Source: Scalesia atractyloides (taxonomy: Eukaryota; Streptophyta; Magnoliopsida; Asterales; Asteraceae). Taken from it: a stretch of 64,000 nucleotides of DNA. The translations under genes were made by a program, and so were the position numbers. The stretch spans positions 9,031,054 through 9,095,053 of the forward strand of contig CAMTDV010000002.1 in assembly GCA_947069175.1 (NCBI GenBank), written 5' to 3'. Below the pieces are notes generated by a model. It did no database searches, was not told where the DNA came from, and worked only from the letters and a program-made list of their open reading frames with translations. Below, in pieces: positions 12,044 to 23,919 of the stretch (positions within the stretch are counted from its first letter, which is position 1; each line of letters opens with the position of its first letter).

Positions 12044-13434
12044 TTGTTAGAGGCTAATATTCGTAATGAGGAATTAGGCGGAATTGTTGATCAATTAGCA
12101 CCTGGAAAGGATGGAATCCTAAGATTTAATGATAGAATTTGGGTTCCGATCTTTGGAGGACTTAGAGATCTAATCCTCCAAGAAGCGCACAATTCAAGAT
12201 ACTCGGTCCACCCGGGAGGTGACAAGATGTATCAAGACTTGAAGAAGAATTATTGGTGGATGGGTTTGAAGAAATCCATAGCCACTTATGTAGCTAAGTG
12301 TCTGACGTGTTCGCAAGTTAAGGCTGAACATCAGAAACCGTCAGGACTACTACAACAATTAGAAATTCCCACTTGGAAATGGGAAATGGTAACTATGGAT
12401 TTAATTACCAAGTTACCTAAGACCAAATGTGGTAATGACACTATTTGGGACATAGTGGATAGGCTGACTAAGTCAGCATACTTCCTGCCAATAAAAGAAA
12501 CGTATAATTCAGGTAAATTGGCTAAGTTGTATGTGGACAAGATAGTGTCCTACACGGTGTGCCAGTATCTATTGTATCCGATAGAGATACTAGATACACA
12601 TCTCACTTTTGGAAAAGTTTCCAACAATCTTAGGCACACGATTAAACTTTAGTACGGCGTACCATCCACAGACTGATGGTCAAAGTGAGCGTACTATTTA
12701 GACTCTGGAAGACATGCTCAGGGCAAGTGTGATTGATTTAGGCGGAAGTTGGGATGACCACTTACCCCTAATAGAATTCTCCTACAATAACAGCTATCAT
12801 ACGAGCATCAAGGCTGCTCCTTTTGAGGCCTTGTATTGGAGAAAATGTAGAACGCCCGTTTGTTGGGCAGAAGTTGGGGAGGCCCAACTATCAGGACCTA
12901 AGATTGTCCTGGAGACCACGGAAAAGATTATGCAAATCCGTGATCGTCTCAAAGCTGCCAGGGACAGGCTAGAAAAGCTATAATGACAAGAGGCGTAAAC
13001 CTCTTCATTTCCAAGTAGGGGACAAAGTCATGCTGAAAGTATCACCTTGGAAAGGTGTGATGCGTTTTGGAAAGAAGGGCAAGTTAAGCCCTAGATATAT
13101 AGGACCCTTCGAGATAATCGAACGTGTCGGTACTGTAGCTTATAAGCTCAGGTTGCTAGAGGAGCTTAGTGGAATCTATGATGTATTCCACATATCTAAT
13201 CTTAAGAGATGTCTTGCCGATGAATCACTAGCAATGTCACACGAAGATGTGCAAATTGATGAAAACCTGAAGTTTGCTGAGAAACCAATTTCGATCGAAG
13301 ATCGACAGGTTAAGAAGCTCCGAAGAAAAATGATACCTATAGTAAAGGTTAAGTGGGACGCATTTAGAGGTCCCGAGTATACATGGGAGGTTGAGTCCAC
13401 TATGCGACAAAAGTACCCCCATCTTTTTGAATAA
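12044..13434 (+). pseudogene. pol: Integrase with chromodomain-like tail, element A
   Basis: The HHCC zinc domain (YSVHPGG ... CLTCSQVKAEHQ, about 12200-12335) leads into the catalytic core, whose first Asp is present in MVTMDLITKLPK. After a frameshift near 12550, the second Asp (SDRD) and the Glu region (HPQTDGQSERTI, about 12660-12700) lie in other frames, with a TAG at 12700. The core continues 12714-12983. The C-terminus (13030-13434) ends in a basic segment and the motif VKVKWDAFRG...TWEVESTMRQKYPHLF, the tail typical of Tekay/Del-type chromoviruses, which steers insertion towards certain chromatin. Clade assignment is by motif only. Confidence 0.9.
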
Positions 13435-13457
13435 ATTTCGAGGTCGAGATTTCTTTT

Positions 13458-13471
13458 AAGGGGGGTGAGGA
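13458..13471 (+). promoter_or_regulatory. Polypurine tract of element A
   Basis: AAGGGGGGTGAGGA lies directly against the 3' LTR start at 13472. This purine run primes plus-strand DNA synthesis and confirms the + orientation. Confidence 0.85.
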
Positions 13472-16400
13472 TGTAACACCCTGTAAAATCATGTCCAATA
13501 GTATAGTGACACGTGTTGTATTTTTAAATATAGTCTGTTAAAGACCAATAAGGACTAAAGGCGTCAACATGCTCAATCTGAGCCTCTGAGTGACTGTCCG
13601 ATGTCAACATGCATAAATAACAGCCTCTGAGTGACTGATATGTCAACATGCCTATCCTCTGAGTCACATCAGGATCAACATGCTTATCATAAGCCTCTGA
13701 GCGATCCTTTGTGAAGTCCTAAAATCTCATACGTGCCATTTGTTGGACGAGAGAGTTAAATTTTGTAAATATGTGAAAGTTGGATGATGGAGGGATTAAA
13801 AGTGTCAACATGTTAATTTATACCTCTGAGTGACCTTTTAACCAACCGAGAGCTCGACAATGTCCGGGCATAATCCCGGGTACGCCAAATATTGGCTACG
13901 GAGGGCTAAAAGTGCCAAAAAGGTGTTTAAAAAGGTTTTTAGAAGCTTTAATAAGTTAAGGGGTTAAAATTTTTGAAAGTGGCCTTCGGGCGGTCGCGGG
14001 CCGCGAGAGACCAGGCCTGGGTCTCTCGTGGGGCGCGAGAACATGTCTGCTGCAGAAAGTTTTGTTTGGAGACCAAGCAAGACTCCAAAACCATTAATTC
14101 GAAACCATGGCTTCTCTAAACTGCTATGCCACATTTTGGGACACTTGTAAGCTTCTACTTACACCCTTAAACACCTGGCTTCACCTCCTTTGGGTTCTCC
14201 AACTATAAATAGGTGTTCAAGTGCTTCATTCCAACTTGCACCTTTCTAAATCATAACTCTTCTCCCTCCTATGGAAGTTCCTAGCTGAAAGGAGCATCCA
14301 ACTTAGTTCTCTTGCATTGTAGGAACCTCTTGTAAGTGTTCCTTGCTCTTGCATTTTCGTTTATAGGCTTTTATAGCCAAAAGTCAAGCGTTTTCGTAAA
14401 ACGCTTTGACTTTCGGTTAAGAGCATTATGGTCCAGCCATTGTTCGAAATGAACATGGCTAAGTGATCGTAATAAGGTAGGTGTTAGTCCATATAAAGGG
14501 CACCTCCTGAAGATCACGTATGCTAGACCAATTGACGGGTCAAAGTTATGGAAATAAAAAGTCAAACAGACAATTTTTCGGAAAAATCATAAATTGATCT
14601 TATATATGTTATGAAACCTGTTTTGACACTTAAACAAGTTGGTAATAATTATTAGAACATGTTCGGCTCGTCAATTTCAGTTTTAGGGTCGGCTCGCAAC
14701 CGAAAGTCGATAAGTTTGACTTCTGCTTTGACTTTCGATTCTGTCACGATTTAGATTACTTACCTACTGATCTAAAGTTGCATTATGATCATGATATAAT
14801 GTATCATAACCCTCTAGGGTTATATTACATAATCATAATCAGAATCCAAGTTTATGCGCAAGTTCCATAATTATGTCATTCTTGACTAAAATGCCCTTTT
14901 GTATAAAACAAGGTTTTAAATAGTAGTGAACTTGAAAATGAGTTTTCTACTGATGTAATATTATAATTAGGATTATTTGGGATGTTAAACCAAGTTATAA
15001 ACTAAGTTTTCAAACAGGTCCTTAAACTATGTCGATAAATGACGGTTTTAGCTCTTATGGCTTATAAAATGGTTTTAATAAAATGTTTTCAAGGTAAATC
15101 ATTTACCTAATGATATACTAAATAACATATTTTAAACATTTTAATCAGACCTTAACATCAGTTTTCATTAAACATCGCATAAAACGTCATTTTACGACAT
15201 AAGCGCCATTTCGGCGCATAGTATGGTTTTAAACCATATTATTGACCAAGACTTGTTACCTACTGATTTTAAAACTTATTTTAAACATATTTACAGTAGG
15301 TACATGTTATAAATTCAGAATCCCAAATAAATTATAAACTATGTGTAAAATGACCAAAATGCCCCTTTGGTGCATAGTTTGGTCATAAAAGATAATTTAC
15401 ACATATAATTGACATCCTACTGATATTATATCATAAATAAAGTATTTTTATAGAATAATTATGTCTATAACATTAAATTATATTCAAGTTCCTTTATTAC
15501 GGTATAAAATTACCAAAATGCCCTTATGAGGCATAATTTCGTTTTAAAACCTTAACGGACATACAAGTTGATATCCTATTGAGATCTTAACTTATTTAAA
15601 GTATAATGGCATATAGAACTTGTCCATGACTTATCCGGTTACCCGATACCGCTGCTATGCGCACAGTTACGTATATGTAACTATTTTACGGAATTTAACC
15701 GAAACGAGTTTACCTTGTCATTTAAATTTCAAAATCCAGAATGTTTATAGTTTACCCATATTATACAAGTCAAGTACTTGTCGGGATTAAACTACATTCT
15801 ATCTAATCATCGTTTAAATCGAGCGTTATACGTAATGATCATGTACATTATTCGGTTTATAAGACCGTTAGTATTTAATTGGCTAGTTTATGCCATAATC
15901 CAGACTAGAGCCTTCCCAGTAAATGCTATCTGCACTTGGTACTTTGTATATGGCTGAGTTATTTAAAAATAAAAGAAGAAGACTAGCTCAGGTAAATACT
16001 CTTGACTTATTTTCCCTATACGAGATTGGGATACGGTAAATTATTACCGCTTTATCCAAAATGGGGTCAATCGAATGCCCACTTATGGCTAGTAAACCCG
16101 CATATTTCGTTTTAGTCAGTTTTGTTTTATAACTTAAACATCAGGGGTTAAATTACCATGTCCTGGATATCCTGGGCTCAATACATTAGTTATTGGCCAC
16201 GACCTTAGCACGGGATGAAGGCATACACCTTTTGATGCTCGTATGCAATGTTCCCAAGATGTTGGGGATGACTCCTTCGTGAGTCCTGAGTGGTGTGTAT
16301 TTAATCATGTCTCGGTTTCTATACTGGGTCCTGTATGTATTGACAAACATGTGAATCTGATACAAGGTTGCAAGGTCAACTTTCCCAAGTTAATAAAAGA

Positions 16401-16806
16401 TTTTGTGCCGTTTTGCACTTAAAACCATTTTAAAGTTTCAAAATGAGTCAGTTGGGTGCATTTACCAGCGTAAGCTGACGTATCGTCCAAACGCTAAACT
16501 GCAGGTATAATACGAAATAGGCCGGAAGCTGCTCGGTAGTGATAGAGGATCTTGCAAATCCTAAATCAGCCTAAAGTCTGTTTTGTATTCTTTCTTGTAC
16601 AATTTATGATGCGCCTGTGGATCTTCTATTACGAGCCTGTATATTATTTTGTATTTTCGAACATTCGGTTTGTAATAGTAATTTTACTCTAATACTTCTG
16701 ATGTGCCATGTTTAATTGACTATGATGATTATCAACTGATGTCACGATACTCCCTACCCGGGCCCACCGGTGTATGGATTTCAGGTTGGAAATCCGGGGT
16801 GTGACA
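13472..16806 (+). repeat. 3' LTR of element A
   Basis: A complete LTR of 3335 bp, TGTAACACCC...GGGGTGTGACA, preceded by the polypurine tract. It carries the GTCA/TGAC stem-loop block (13563-13720) and a 9-bp perfect stem CGAGAGACC/GGTCTCTCG around an AGGCCTG loop (14004-14028). Sequence after 16806 reads TGTTGGGTAC; the predicted target duplication is TGTTG, whose other copy would lie left of the window. No gene is seen inside. Confidence 0.95.
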
Positions 16807-19800
16807 TGTTGGGTACTTAAAGAGATAAGTTGAATCTACTCAATTTCATCTCCATCATATTATTTATTTTTCTACATATTATAACCAGATTCAGGTGGCC
16901 ACTAAGGTTATAGTCTTAGAAATTGACAATAGGCAATGTTAACTTTGGAGTTACGAACATGTCATGACAATTGATCTCAACTGCAAAGTTATCTTTAGTG
17001 ACTTGTCAATGACAAAGATAATGTTATGGATCCAACAACCTGAGGGTTTATTAGAGATCAAGTTGTGGAATGAGACTAAAGCCCATGATAAAAGGGTGTG
17101 TGAAGGAAACCTAACTTTGTTGACTAGAGATCCCAAGATCTAAGTTCAATAGGACAACGAGTTCATGTGCCTAAGGGTGGTCATTGTGGGGCATAGCTGA
17201 TATGCATAAGCTAGTATATATGGTTATACATACCCTCTAAACGACAAAAGGGTGTTTAAATACGTCCTAGTTCATTCCTATGAAATTCAATGACAAATTG
17301 TGAGGCTAAGCATATTATGTGGTAAATGATTTTGTGTAATCATGGTAACCATTATGCTTTTAATGATTTAAGGAGAATCACCTATGTTAAGAAGAAGTGG
17401 GGTCGCTTCGAATGGAATTGGGGGCACAATTCCTAGAGCTCTCGCAGAACCAGGAAAGTGTTCCACGACCATTATTGGACACAACTATGAGGGATGACCC
17501 GGCTAAGGAGAGTATTGTGTGAAGTGTATTGTCGTCTACACAAATTGGGATTTTTTTCAAGGACATCGCATCTACAAACCGCTAGGAGACTAAGTATGCT
17601 TCACAACGGAAAGTTCAAAGGGAACACCTACTTATCCGGCAATACTCAACTATCGAGATTGGAAATTTTATGTGTTTTAAACGATCTCTATTCATGTGGG
17701 GGATTGTTGGATATTTTTGTAGTGTAAATGGATATTAATTTAGTGAAATTATAATTTAGTAAAATTATAATTACTAATTAAACTCCTTATGGTGAATTAA
17801 AGATTAAACTCTTGAGTAGAGTTTTTATGTAAATTTATTTGTTATCATTAGAGTTTATGCCTCTAGTAAAATAATTAATTAAGTGAGACTTTTCACTTAT
17901 TCTCAACTCTTGTAAAAAGTAGTAGGTTATGTGCCTCATTTTGTTATGCCCAACATTTTCGTAAAGTCAAAAGTCAAAGAAAGATGTTAAGTTTTAAGCT
18001 TCCTTTCAATAATTACATAAATTACCAAAATACCCATGTTTCGCTACTTTAAGTAAACACCATCTACGCGGATTCGTCATGAGTGTTATCCTGAACTAGT
18101 GTAACAACATACAAGTACCCATCCTACTTACGGAAATTTTGAAATATTTAGTCAACATTTACAACAAAAGGACTTTTGACCCATTTAACATTTTACATAT
18201 TCGGAAGCGCATGGAGGGCCACAAGATGTGTTCGTTTCAAGCGTCATTCCTAAGCATGCGATTTACCTATCATTCACATCACAAAAACACAATTAGTAAG
18301 TACATATCAAAATTTACTTAATCGAGATTATTAATGTTAACTTGCCATATTGCCCCGTTAGCATAATATACCTTTATAACAAACTTTATATATTCAATTC
18401 ATTCGTTTTACAAATTTGACTTCAAGAAGTTACCTTTCATCTGTTTCATCCGCATGCTAATATTCATCCTTCTTCCATTCTATTCGTTTTGGATCGATAT
18501 CCAAACATTCTTATAAATTAATAACTTGGGTTGTATAACCCATTCATACTAAATCTACAAGACGACCATTTCATTCTTATACTAATTCATTTATCTTAAT
18601 TCTACTATAATAAATCATATCATATCCAAAATTATTATCCATAATTTTCATTCATTCAACATGTTAGTAACGGGTTTGAATGTATCCATTTCTTTTTCAT
18701 TCCTAACGATTATTTCGAGCTCAACACATCAATCTACTATAATTATACTACCACTTTCAATTAGAAGCAATATAATGAATTAGCATCTTGAATTGTATTA
18801 AAATAGATGAAGTTCATACGAACTTACCTTTATCTTGCTTTGTTTGCGATCCGGATTGGTTCTGCTCTCTTCCTTTACTCCTACAATGTCATCCCCATAT
18901 TTTCAATTCCATGTTTCTACCTCATATACACATTACATAGAGGGCCAACTAACCATTATTTTTTTTTCAACCTAAATCATTCAATTTCATAATAATATGG
19001 ATTTATCATCTTTACATAAAGACTATAGCTTAAGGCATTTCATCAAACACTTGGTACGTATACAATAAACAAAGCATGGTGTACAAGGATCTTATGCATA
19101 ATCTTACTAGTTCATGTTAAAATCATCATCTTTAATCAATTTCACTAAACTTTCACACTAGATCAATCTCATTAAACACATATTCAGTATAAGCAACATC
19201 ATATATGATTCTTACACTAATTTTTCACATCCATCATCATCATAACTGCTACAAGTGGGTTTTTCATCAAAGTATCTAAGTAACCAGTATTTCAAGCATG
19301 ATTCTTATTGATTATCATTCTAATTGCATATAAATTCATTGATTCCCTAGAAACCCACTTCATACAAAACCATCAAAACATAGAATTCTTCTTACCTTGA
19401 GTTCTAGTGTGCTTAGATGATCAATAATTTAAGACATGCATGAGATTTAATCAAGATAGCTTCTTCAATTAGGTTGATTTTATGATGACAAGGGTTTCCC
19501 CTTCTTCCTCTAGTCTCTGTCGAACACACACACCTGAGATGTGTGTGTGTTTGTGTTTGTGTTTGTTATCCTTTTTATCATTCTTCTTCCATTTGTGTCA
19601 CTTTTGGCCCTTTATGTTTAGTGTTTTTTATTTTATGGCCTATTACTTTCTCTTTTAGTTATACTTTACTAGTTTACTAACTAGGTTCATAATTCTAATT
19701 ATAAGTATACATATATAGGGAATTTGGGGGTGTTACACATTTTGAGATAAAGAGATGCTAGAAAAATACAAGAGAAGTAATACAAGAAAACACATGAATT

Positions 19801-19921
19801 CATGGAGAGTTCTTGGAAAAGAAGAGATACTTGTATACCCATATGTTGGGTACTTAAAGAGATAAGTTGTATCTACTCAATTTCATCTCCTTCATATCAT
19901 TTATTTCCACAAGTTCTAACA
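16807..19921 (+). mobile_element. Small Copia-like non-autonomous element (LTR pieces and internal region)
   Basis: The first 79 bp (16807-16885) repeat at 19844-19921 and are read as the ends of two LTRs. The internal region (about 16886-17704) has no recognisable coding domain. A GTGGGGGAT purine tract abuts TGTTGGATAT at 17705, the usual Copia PPT-LTR junction. The 3' LTR (about 416 bp without its insert) is split by a solo LTR at 17942-19737. Element A is inserted in the 5' LTR. The lack of RT makes it a non-autonomous derivative; Copia identity is inferred from the junction only. Confidence 0.55.
17942..19737 (-). mobile_element. Solo LTR of gypsy family D in the Copia-like 3' LTR
   Basis: Reading the minus strand, it starts TGTAACACCCCC and ends ...GGGCATAACA. 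It is flanked by a perfect 5-bp duplication CATTT (17937-17941 and 19738-19742). It aligns over its length with the 3' LTR of element D (27168-28984); shared landmarks include 'catgcgatttacctatcattcac' on the + strand. A GT-rich microsatellite lies at about 19537-19566. The ORFs at 18139 and 18807 are chance. Confidence 0.92.
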
Positions 19922-21737
19922 CTATAATTTTATCCGGTGTAACCTCGGGCGCATGGCCATTTCTGACAGTACAGACTGCTCCGGCTGTTGTACCCTAGGA
20001 GACAGACGCGTTATCTTTAGTAGAGACGCGAAATATGTTTTAAGGGTAGGGTGTTGAACACGTGCCTCAACCACAATCGTCAACATCGTTTGTTCTTTCT
20101 TGTAGCAAGGGATATTACAAGAAGGCCTTGTTCGAGCACAAAGTTGATTACTCTATATTTTGAAGATCTTGCTAAGGAGACTACAAAAATACGTTACTAA
20201 AGATCAAGTTAAAGACTTTATCTTTTGAAGATATCGATTTGAATCGATTAATTTAAATATGTTATATTTCATATTTAATTTTGTATGGATTTGTACACAG
20301 TATAGGTACTACAATTTCTCAAAATTATGTAAAGTAAGTATTTTTACAATTTTTATATTTATTTATATAATTTTTATTATAAAATTATGAACTATTTTCT
20401 ACAATCTTTGCATGGTATATTTTCAATATTTTCTAGAGCCCTTTTTTAATTGTGTTGGAGGCCTTCCACAATTCCACAACCGACGATCAACAAAAGAAGA
20501 AAAGAGAGGGGGCCATGGAAATTGGGCAGTTTTGGGGAATTTTGTTGAAGAAGTAATTTCAAATATTAATATGAATTTCTCACAATTCCCCTTTGCTTCA
20601 ACTAAAATTACAAACTAAACATTTAGTTTGCTTTAAACTTTAAACAACACTTAAGTTAGCATTTCATAAAGTATTAGTGATAACTAATTAAATAGGTGGT
20701 GAGGCAAAGATGGTGAGTGGTCATAAATTCTAATTTCTTTGGATTCTTTCACAATTTGAAAGTAGTATTGAATTAGTTTACACTAAGTAATTTAGGTGAA
20801 ATAAAAATATGAAGTTAAGAAGTATCAGATCATCACTTATTCCATGAATAGATAATCACTAAAAATCTGAAAAAGGATTTATTTTTGAGTTGAAATAAGC
20901 ATAAACAAACACTTGAAAGCAGAAACAATCTCGAATTATATTTCTAAATTCTAATTGTTGGAAATTATTTTGAAGTCTAGTCGTGAAGTTTGAATATTAA
21001 GTATAAATCATAGTTCAAATATTTTTTAATCTATTTTATATATTTCGTGTTCCAAATACTAGAAAAAATATTTGACGAAGGAGAACCATCTTTATCAAGA
21101 TGACAAACCCGTTCTCTTTAATCAAACATGTTAAGAATTGAAATTCAGATCACAAATCAACTGAATTCTACAAATTAAACGTAGTATAAGGTTCTATTAG
21201 GATTCTCTTATAGCATTGACAGCTCAATCATCTTGTACGAATTTATACACTACAAGTAGTCATAGTAACAATTGACAGTTTCCTACATTTCATTTCATTT
21301 TAATTTTTGTCATGTCATCAATAAATTTTGTATGCTATTATTGATTGAAGGACCCATAATATGTTACATTAGTACTATAAGATGGTTGGGTGTTGCCGTA
21401 TAATTAATTGAATTATCAATTATATGTTAGTTTAGATTCAAGTAGATTGTTTGTTGCATATTTTTTAATACACGTTCCTAAAATCCATCCTTAAAATCCT
21501 ACTAATTTTTATTTTGTAAGATTTTAACTTGCACCGCTTTGATACGAATAAACGTCTAAGAAGCCATCTGCTGTTAGTTACATGTGACTTGTTGTTGCAA
21601 GAATTTCAAACAAGAAAGGCAATTAACTAAGACTGGTGGGAGGTGATTAACTCTTGCTTTTGTGCTCTCTCCAGGTTTAGGAAGAAAGTTGAGGAAGAGG
21701 GGGTGGGGTTACGTTTAAAATACGACCCCTCAAGTTT
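19922..21737. other. AT-rich stretch without recognisable gene
   Basis: About 1.8 kb of AT-rich DNA. The first 200 bp (to about 20130) may be further LTR or retroelement flank. The rest has short ORFs only (for example 20412-20618) without a recognisable domain. I see no RNA gene. Confidence 0.5.
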
Positions 21738-22163
21738 GTTTTTTAAAAAGTAAATTGCCATTTTAGTTCCTGAGGTTTGATCAAAATTACCACTTTAGTG
21801 CAAATAGTTTTTTTCTTGCATTTGTAGTCTAAATAGTTTTGTTTTCTGCTATTTTAGTCCCTGACTTTTGTCATTTTTTCCCTTTTTTATCCAACCCACT
21901 AACTCCATTCAAAAAATTTAGTTAACTTAGGTGAATTTTGGTCAAACCATATGTTTCTTTATTTTTTGCAGGTCTGATGGTATGGGGATGGTGTTGTGCC
22001 AGTTTACAGTGAAGATGATTGCGGTGGTTGTTTGTTTTACGATGATGGAGGTGGTGTTGGTTGATGCGTGAGTGGCGAAAAAGCGGCCGGTGGTGGTGGT
22101 GGTGGTGGAAATGGTGGGTGGGTGGTGACGGTGCAAGCCGGTGGTGGCGATGATAGAAGGTTG
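21738..22163. mobile_element. Partial fold-back (MULE-like) element, outer copy
   Basis: It starts with the same 'gtaaattgccattttag' end as the neighbouring element and carries a GGT-rich cargo, but lacks the opposite terminal arm. It appears to be an older copy into which the element at 22172-22734 inserted: the TTTTCTAA target site lies at its right edge. Confidence 0.5.
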
Positions 22164-22171
22164 TTTTCTAA

Positions 22172-22734
22172 AGAGTAAATTGCCATTTTAGTCCCTGAGG
22201 GTTGATCAAAATTGTCACTTTATTCCAAATGGTTTTGTTTTCTGCCATTTTAGTCAGTGACTTTTGTCATTTTTTAACATTTCCATCCAACCCACTAACT
22301 CCATTCAAAAATTTAGTAAACTTAGGTGAATTTGGTCAAACTACATTTTTCTTTCATTTTTTGCAGGTGGGATGGTATAGGGATAGTGTTGTGCCGGTTT
22401 ATAGTGAAAATGATGGTGGTGGTTGTTGGTTTTATAATGATCACGGTGGTGTTGGTTGATGACGTGGGTGGCAGAAAAGTGGCTGGTGGTGGTGGTGGGT
22501 GGTGATGGTGGTGGGCTGGGTGGTGACGGTGCAGGCAGGTGGTGACGATAATAGAAGGTTGTGATAGGGTGAGTGGTGGGAGGTGATGGTCGATTAGAAT
22601 GGAAAATAATGACAAAAGTCAGGGACTAAAATAGCAGAAAATAAAACTATTTGGACTAAAATAACCAGAAAAAACTATTTGGAATAAAGTGGCAATTCTG
22701 GTCAAACCTCACGGACTAAAATGACAATTTACTC
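22172..22734. mobile_element. Fold-back MULE-like element with 8-bp target duplication
   Basis: Terminal inverted repeats (AGAGTAAATTGCC ... GACAATTTACTC) extend inwards for well over 100 bp. Perfect flanking duplications TTTTCTAA lie at 22164-22171 and 22735-22742. The centre is GGT-rich and resembles the outer copy at 21738-22163. The long ORFs on both strands here are readings of the GGT repeats and encode no known domain. The 8-9 bp target site and long inverted repeats fit Mutator-like non-autonomous elements. Confidence 0.7.
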
Positions 22735-22773
22735 TTTTCTAAAACTTTCAAACTCTTTAATTTTTTTAGTTTT

Positions 22774-23196
22774 AGAGTAAACTGCCAAAATGGTCTCTGA
22801 GATTTGGTCATTTTTACCACTTTAGTACAAAACTCAAACATTTTGAATCTGGGTCCCTGTGGTTTCAATTTTGTTGCCATTTTCATTTAAAAGCAAAATC
22901 TGGTCAATTTTTTTAGTTAACATCCAGTTTTTTTTGTCTTTTTATTCCCTTTTAATGAAGGAAAAAATGATTAGATTTTTTTAATTTGTTATAATAAAAC
23001 GTTAAAAGACCATTTTGTCATTCATTAAAAGGGAAGAAAAACACAAAAAAAAGCTGGATGTTAACTGAAAAACTGACCAGATTTTGATTTTGGATGAAAA
23101 TGACAACAAAATTGAAACCACAGAGACCCAGATTCAAAAGGTTTTAGTTTTGGATTAAAGTGATCAAACATTAGGGACCATTTTAGCAATTTACTC
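22774..23196. mobile_element. Second fold-back element, near-complete inverted repeat
   Basis: 423 bp in which the left half (AGAGTAAACTGCCAAAATGG...) is the inverted copy of the right half (...CCATTTTAGCAATTTACTC). It is flanked by TTAGTTTT at 22766-22773 and 23197-23204. It could fold into one long hairpin. No coding content. Confidence 0.75.
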
Positions 23197-23426
23197 TTAG
23201 TTTTAATACACCATAGAATTTTAACAATATGTTTAGTTATTTTTATTTTAACAAATTAATGAAGTAAAAATTGTTATTTATAAATAAAATACGTTAAATA
23301 AAAAATATAAAAAAATAAAAGGGAAACCACACCTCACTTTTGAAAGAATTTGATAAGATGAAAAAAAAGATAATGTAGCGGCTACGTAGACTTACGAAAA
23401 AAAGTAACCACACCCTCTAGTCTAGT

Positions 23427-23590
23427 GAAGCGATATAAGTATCATCAACTTCCCACCTCTTTCCACCGTAATTGTGCTACCGTTTTTGAACAAGGATTAT
23501 CTCAAACCACCACCTTTTCTCTCTTAATTTCATTTTTGCATAGCTTTACAGGACATCCTTCACCTTTTTTATTGGTTTTCTATTTGAAAA
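23427..23590 (+). pseudogene. Exon 1 of a decayed CPS-like gene (copy 0)
   Basis: The sequence GAAGCGATATAAGTATCATC and the following 130 bp align with exon 1 of the CPS copies at 58484 and 60845. In the frame of copy 1, ATVFEQGLSQTTTF corresponds to ATVFRRRLSQPATF. The ATG of the other copies is ATA here, so the start is lost, and the 5' splice site is not clear. It would encode a plastid transit peptide. Exon 2 and part of exon 3 of the same copy lie at 26844-27103. Confidence 0.65.
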
Positions 23591-23639
23591 ATATAGTATT
23601 GGTTAAAATGTTGATTTATGACTAATTATTTATCAAATG

Positions 23640-23919
23640 GAAATTAACTTGAAATAGAAGGTAATCGAGCAATAAAATGCGTTGTATGTTCTTTTTGGAT
23701 AGTAAAACTTAATCTTTTAAAAACTACATCCATAAATCTTGTGATCATAACATTACTATGCATGACTCTTTGAACTCGACTAAGTAGGTCCACAGCCTCT
23801 AGCACGAGGAAACCGAAAGTTTCAAAAGCAAACAAGATAAACACGTGTTGGTTGTCAAGGCACACTTTCTCGTGTTTGGTCACCTTGCCCGAAACAACTT
23901 TTAAAGTAGTCTGACCCAC
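23640..23919 (-). pseudogene. C-terminal part of an RT-associated ORF, antisense in CPS copy 0
   Basis: The minus-strand reading contains KVTKHEKVCLDNQHVFILFA and ends near IARLPSI. I recall this C-terminus from plant ORFs annotated as reverse-transcriptase-domain or pol-like proteins; the call rests on memory, not on a search. Its upstream half is at 26136-26473, on the other side of the solo LTR. The CCCAC target duplication accounts for the extra 5 nt. No catalytic motif lies in the part present. Confidence 0.45.

Noticed and set aside
20412..20618. Short host gene
   Set aside because: A 68-codon frame without ATG context, domain or splice partners.
22322..22615. His/Pro-rich protein on the minus strand
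   Set aside because: It is the complement of a GGT-rich repeat in a fold-back element, with no start context or domain.
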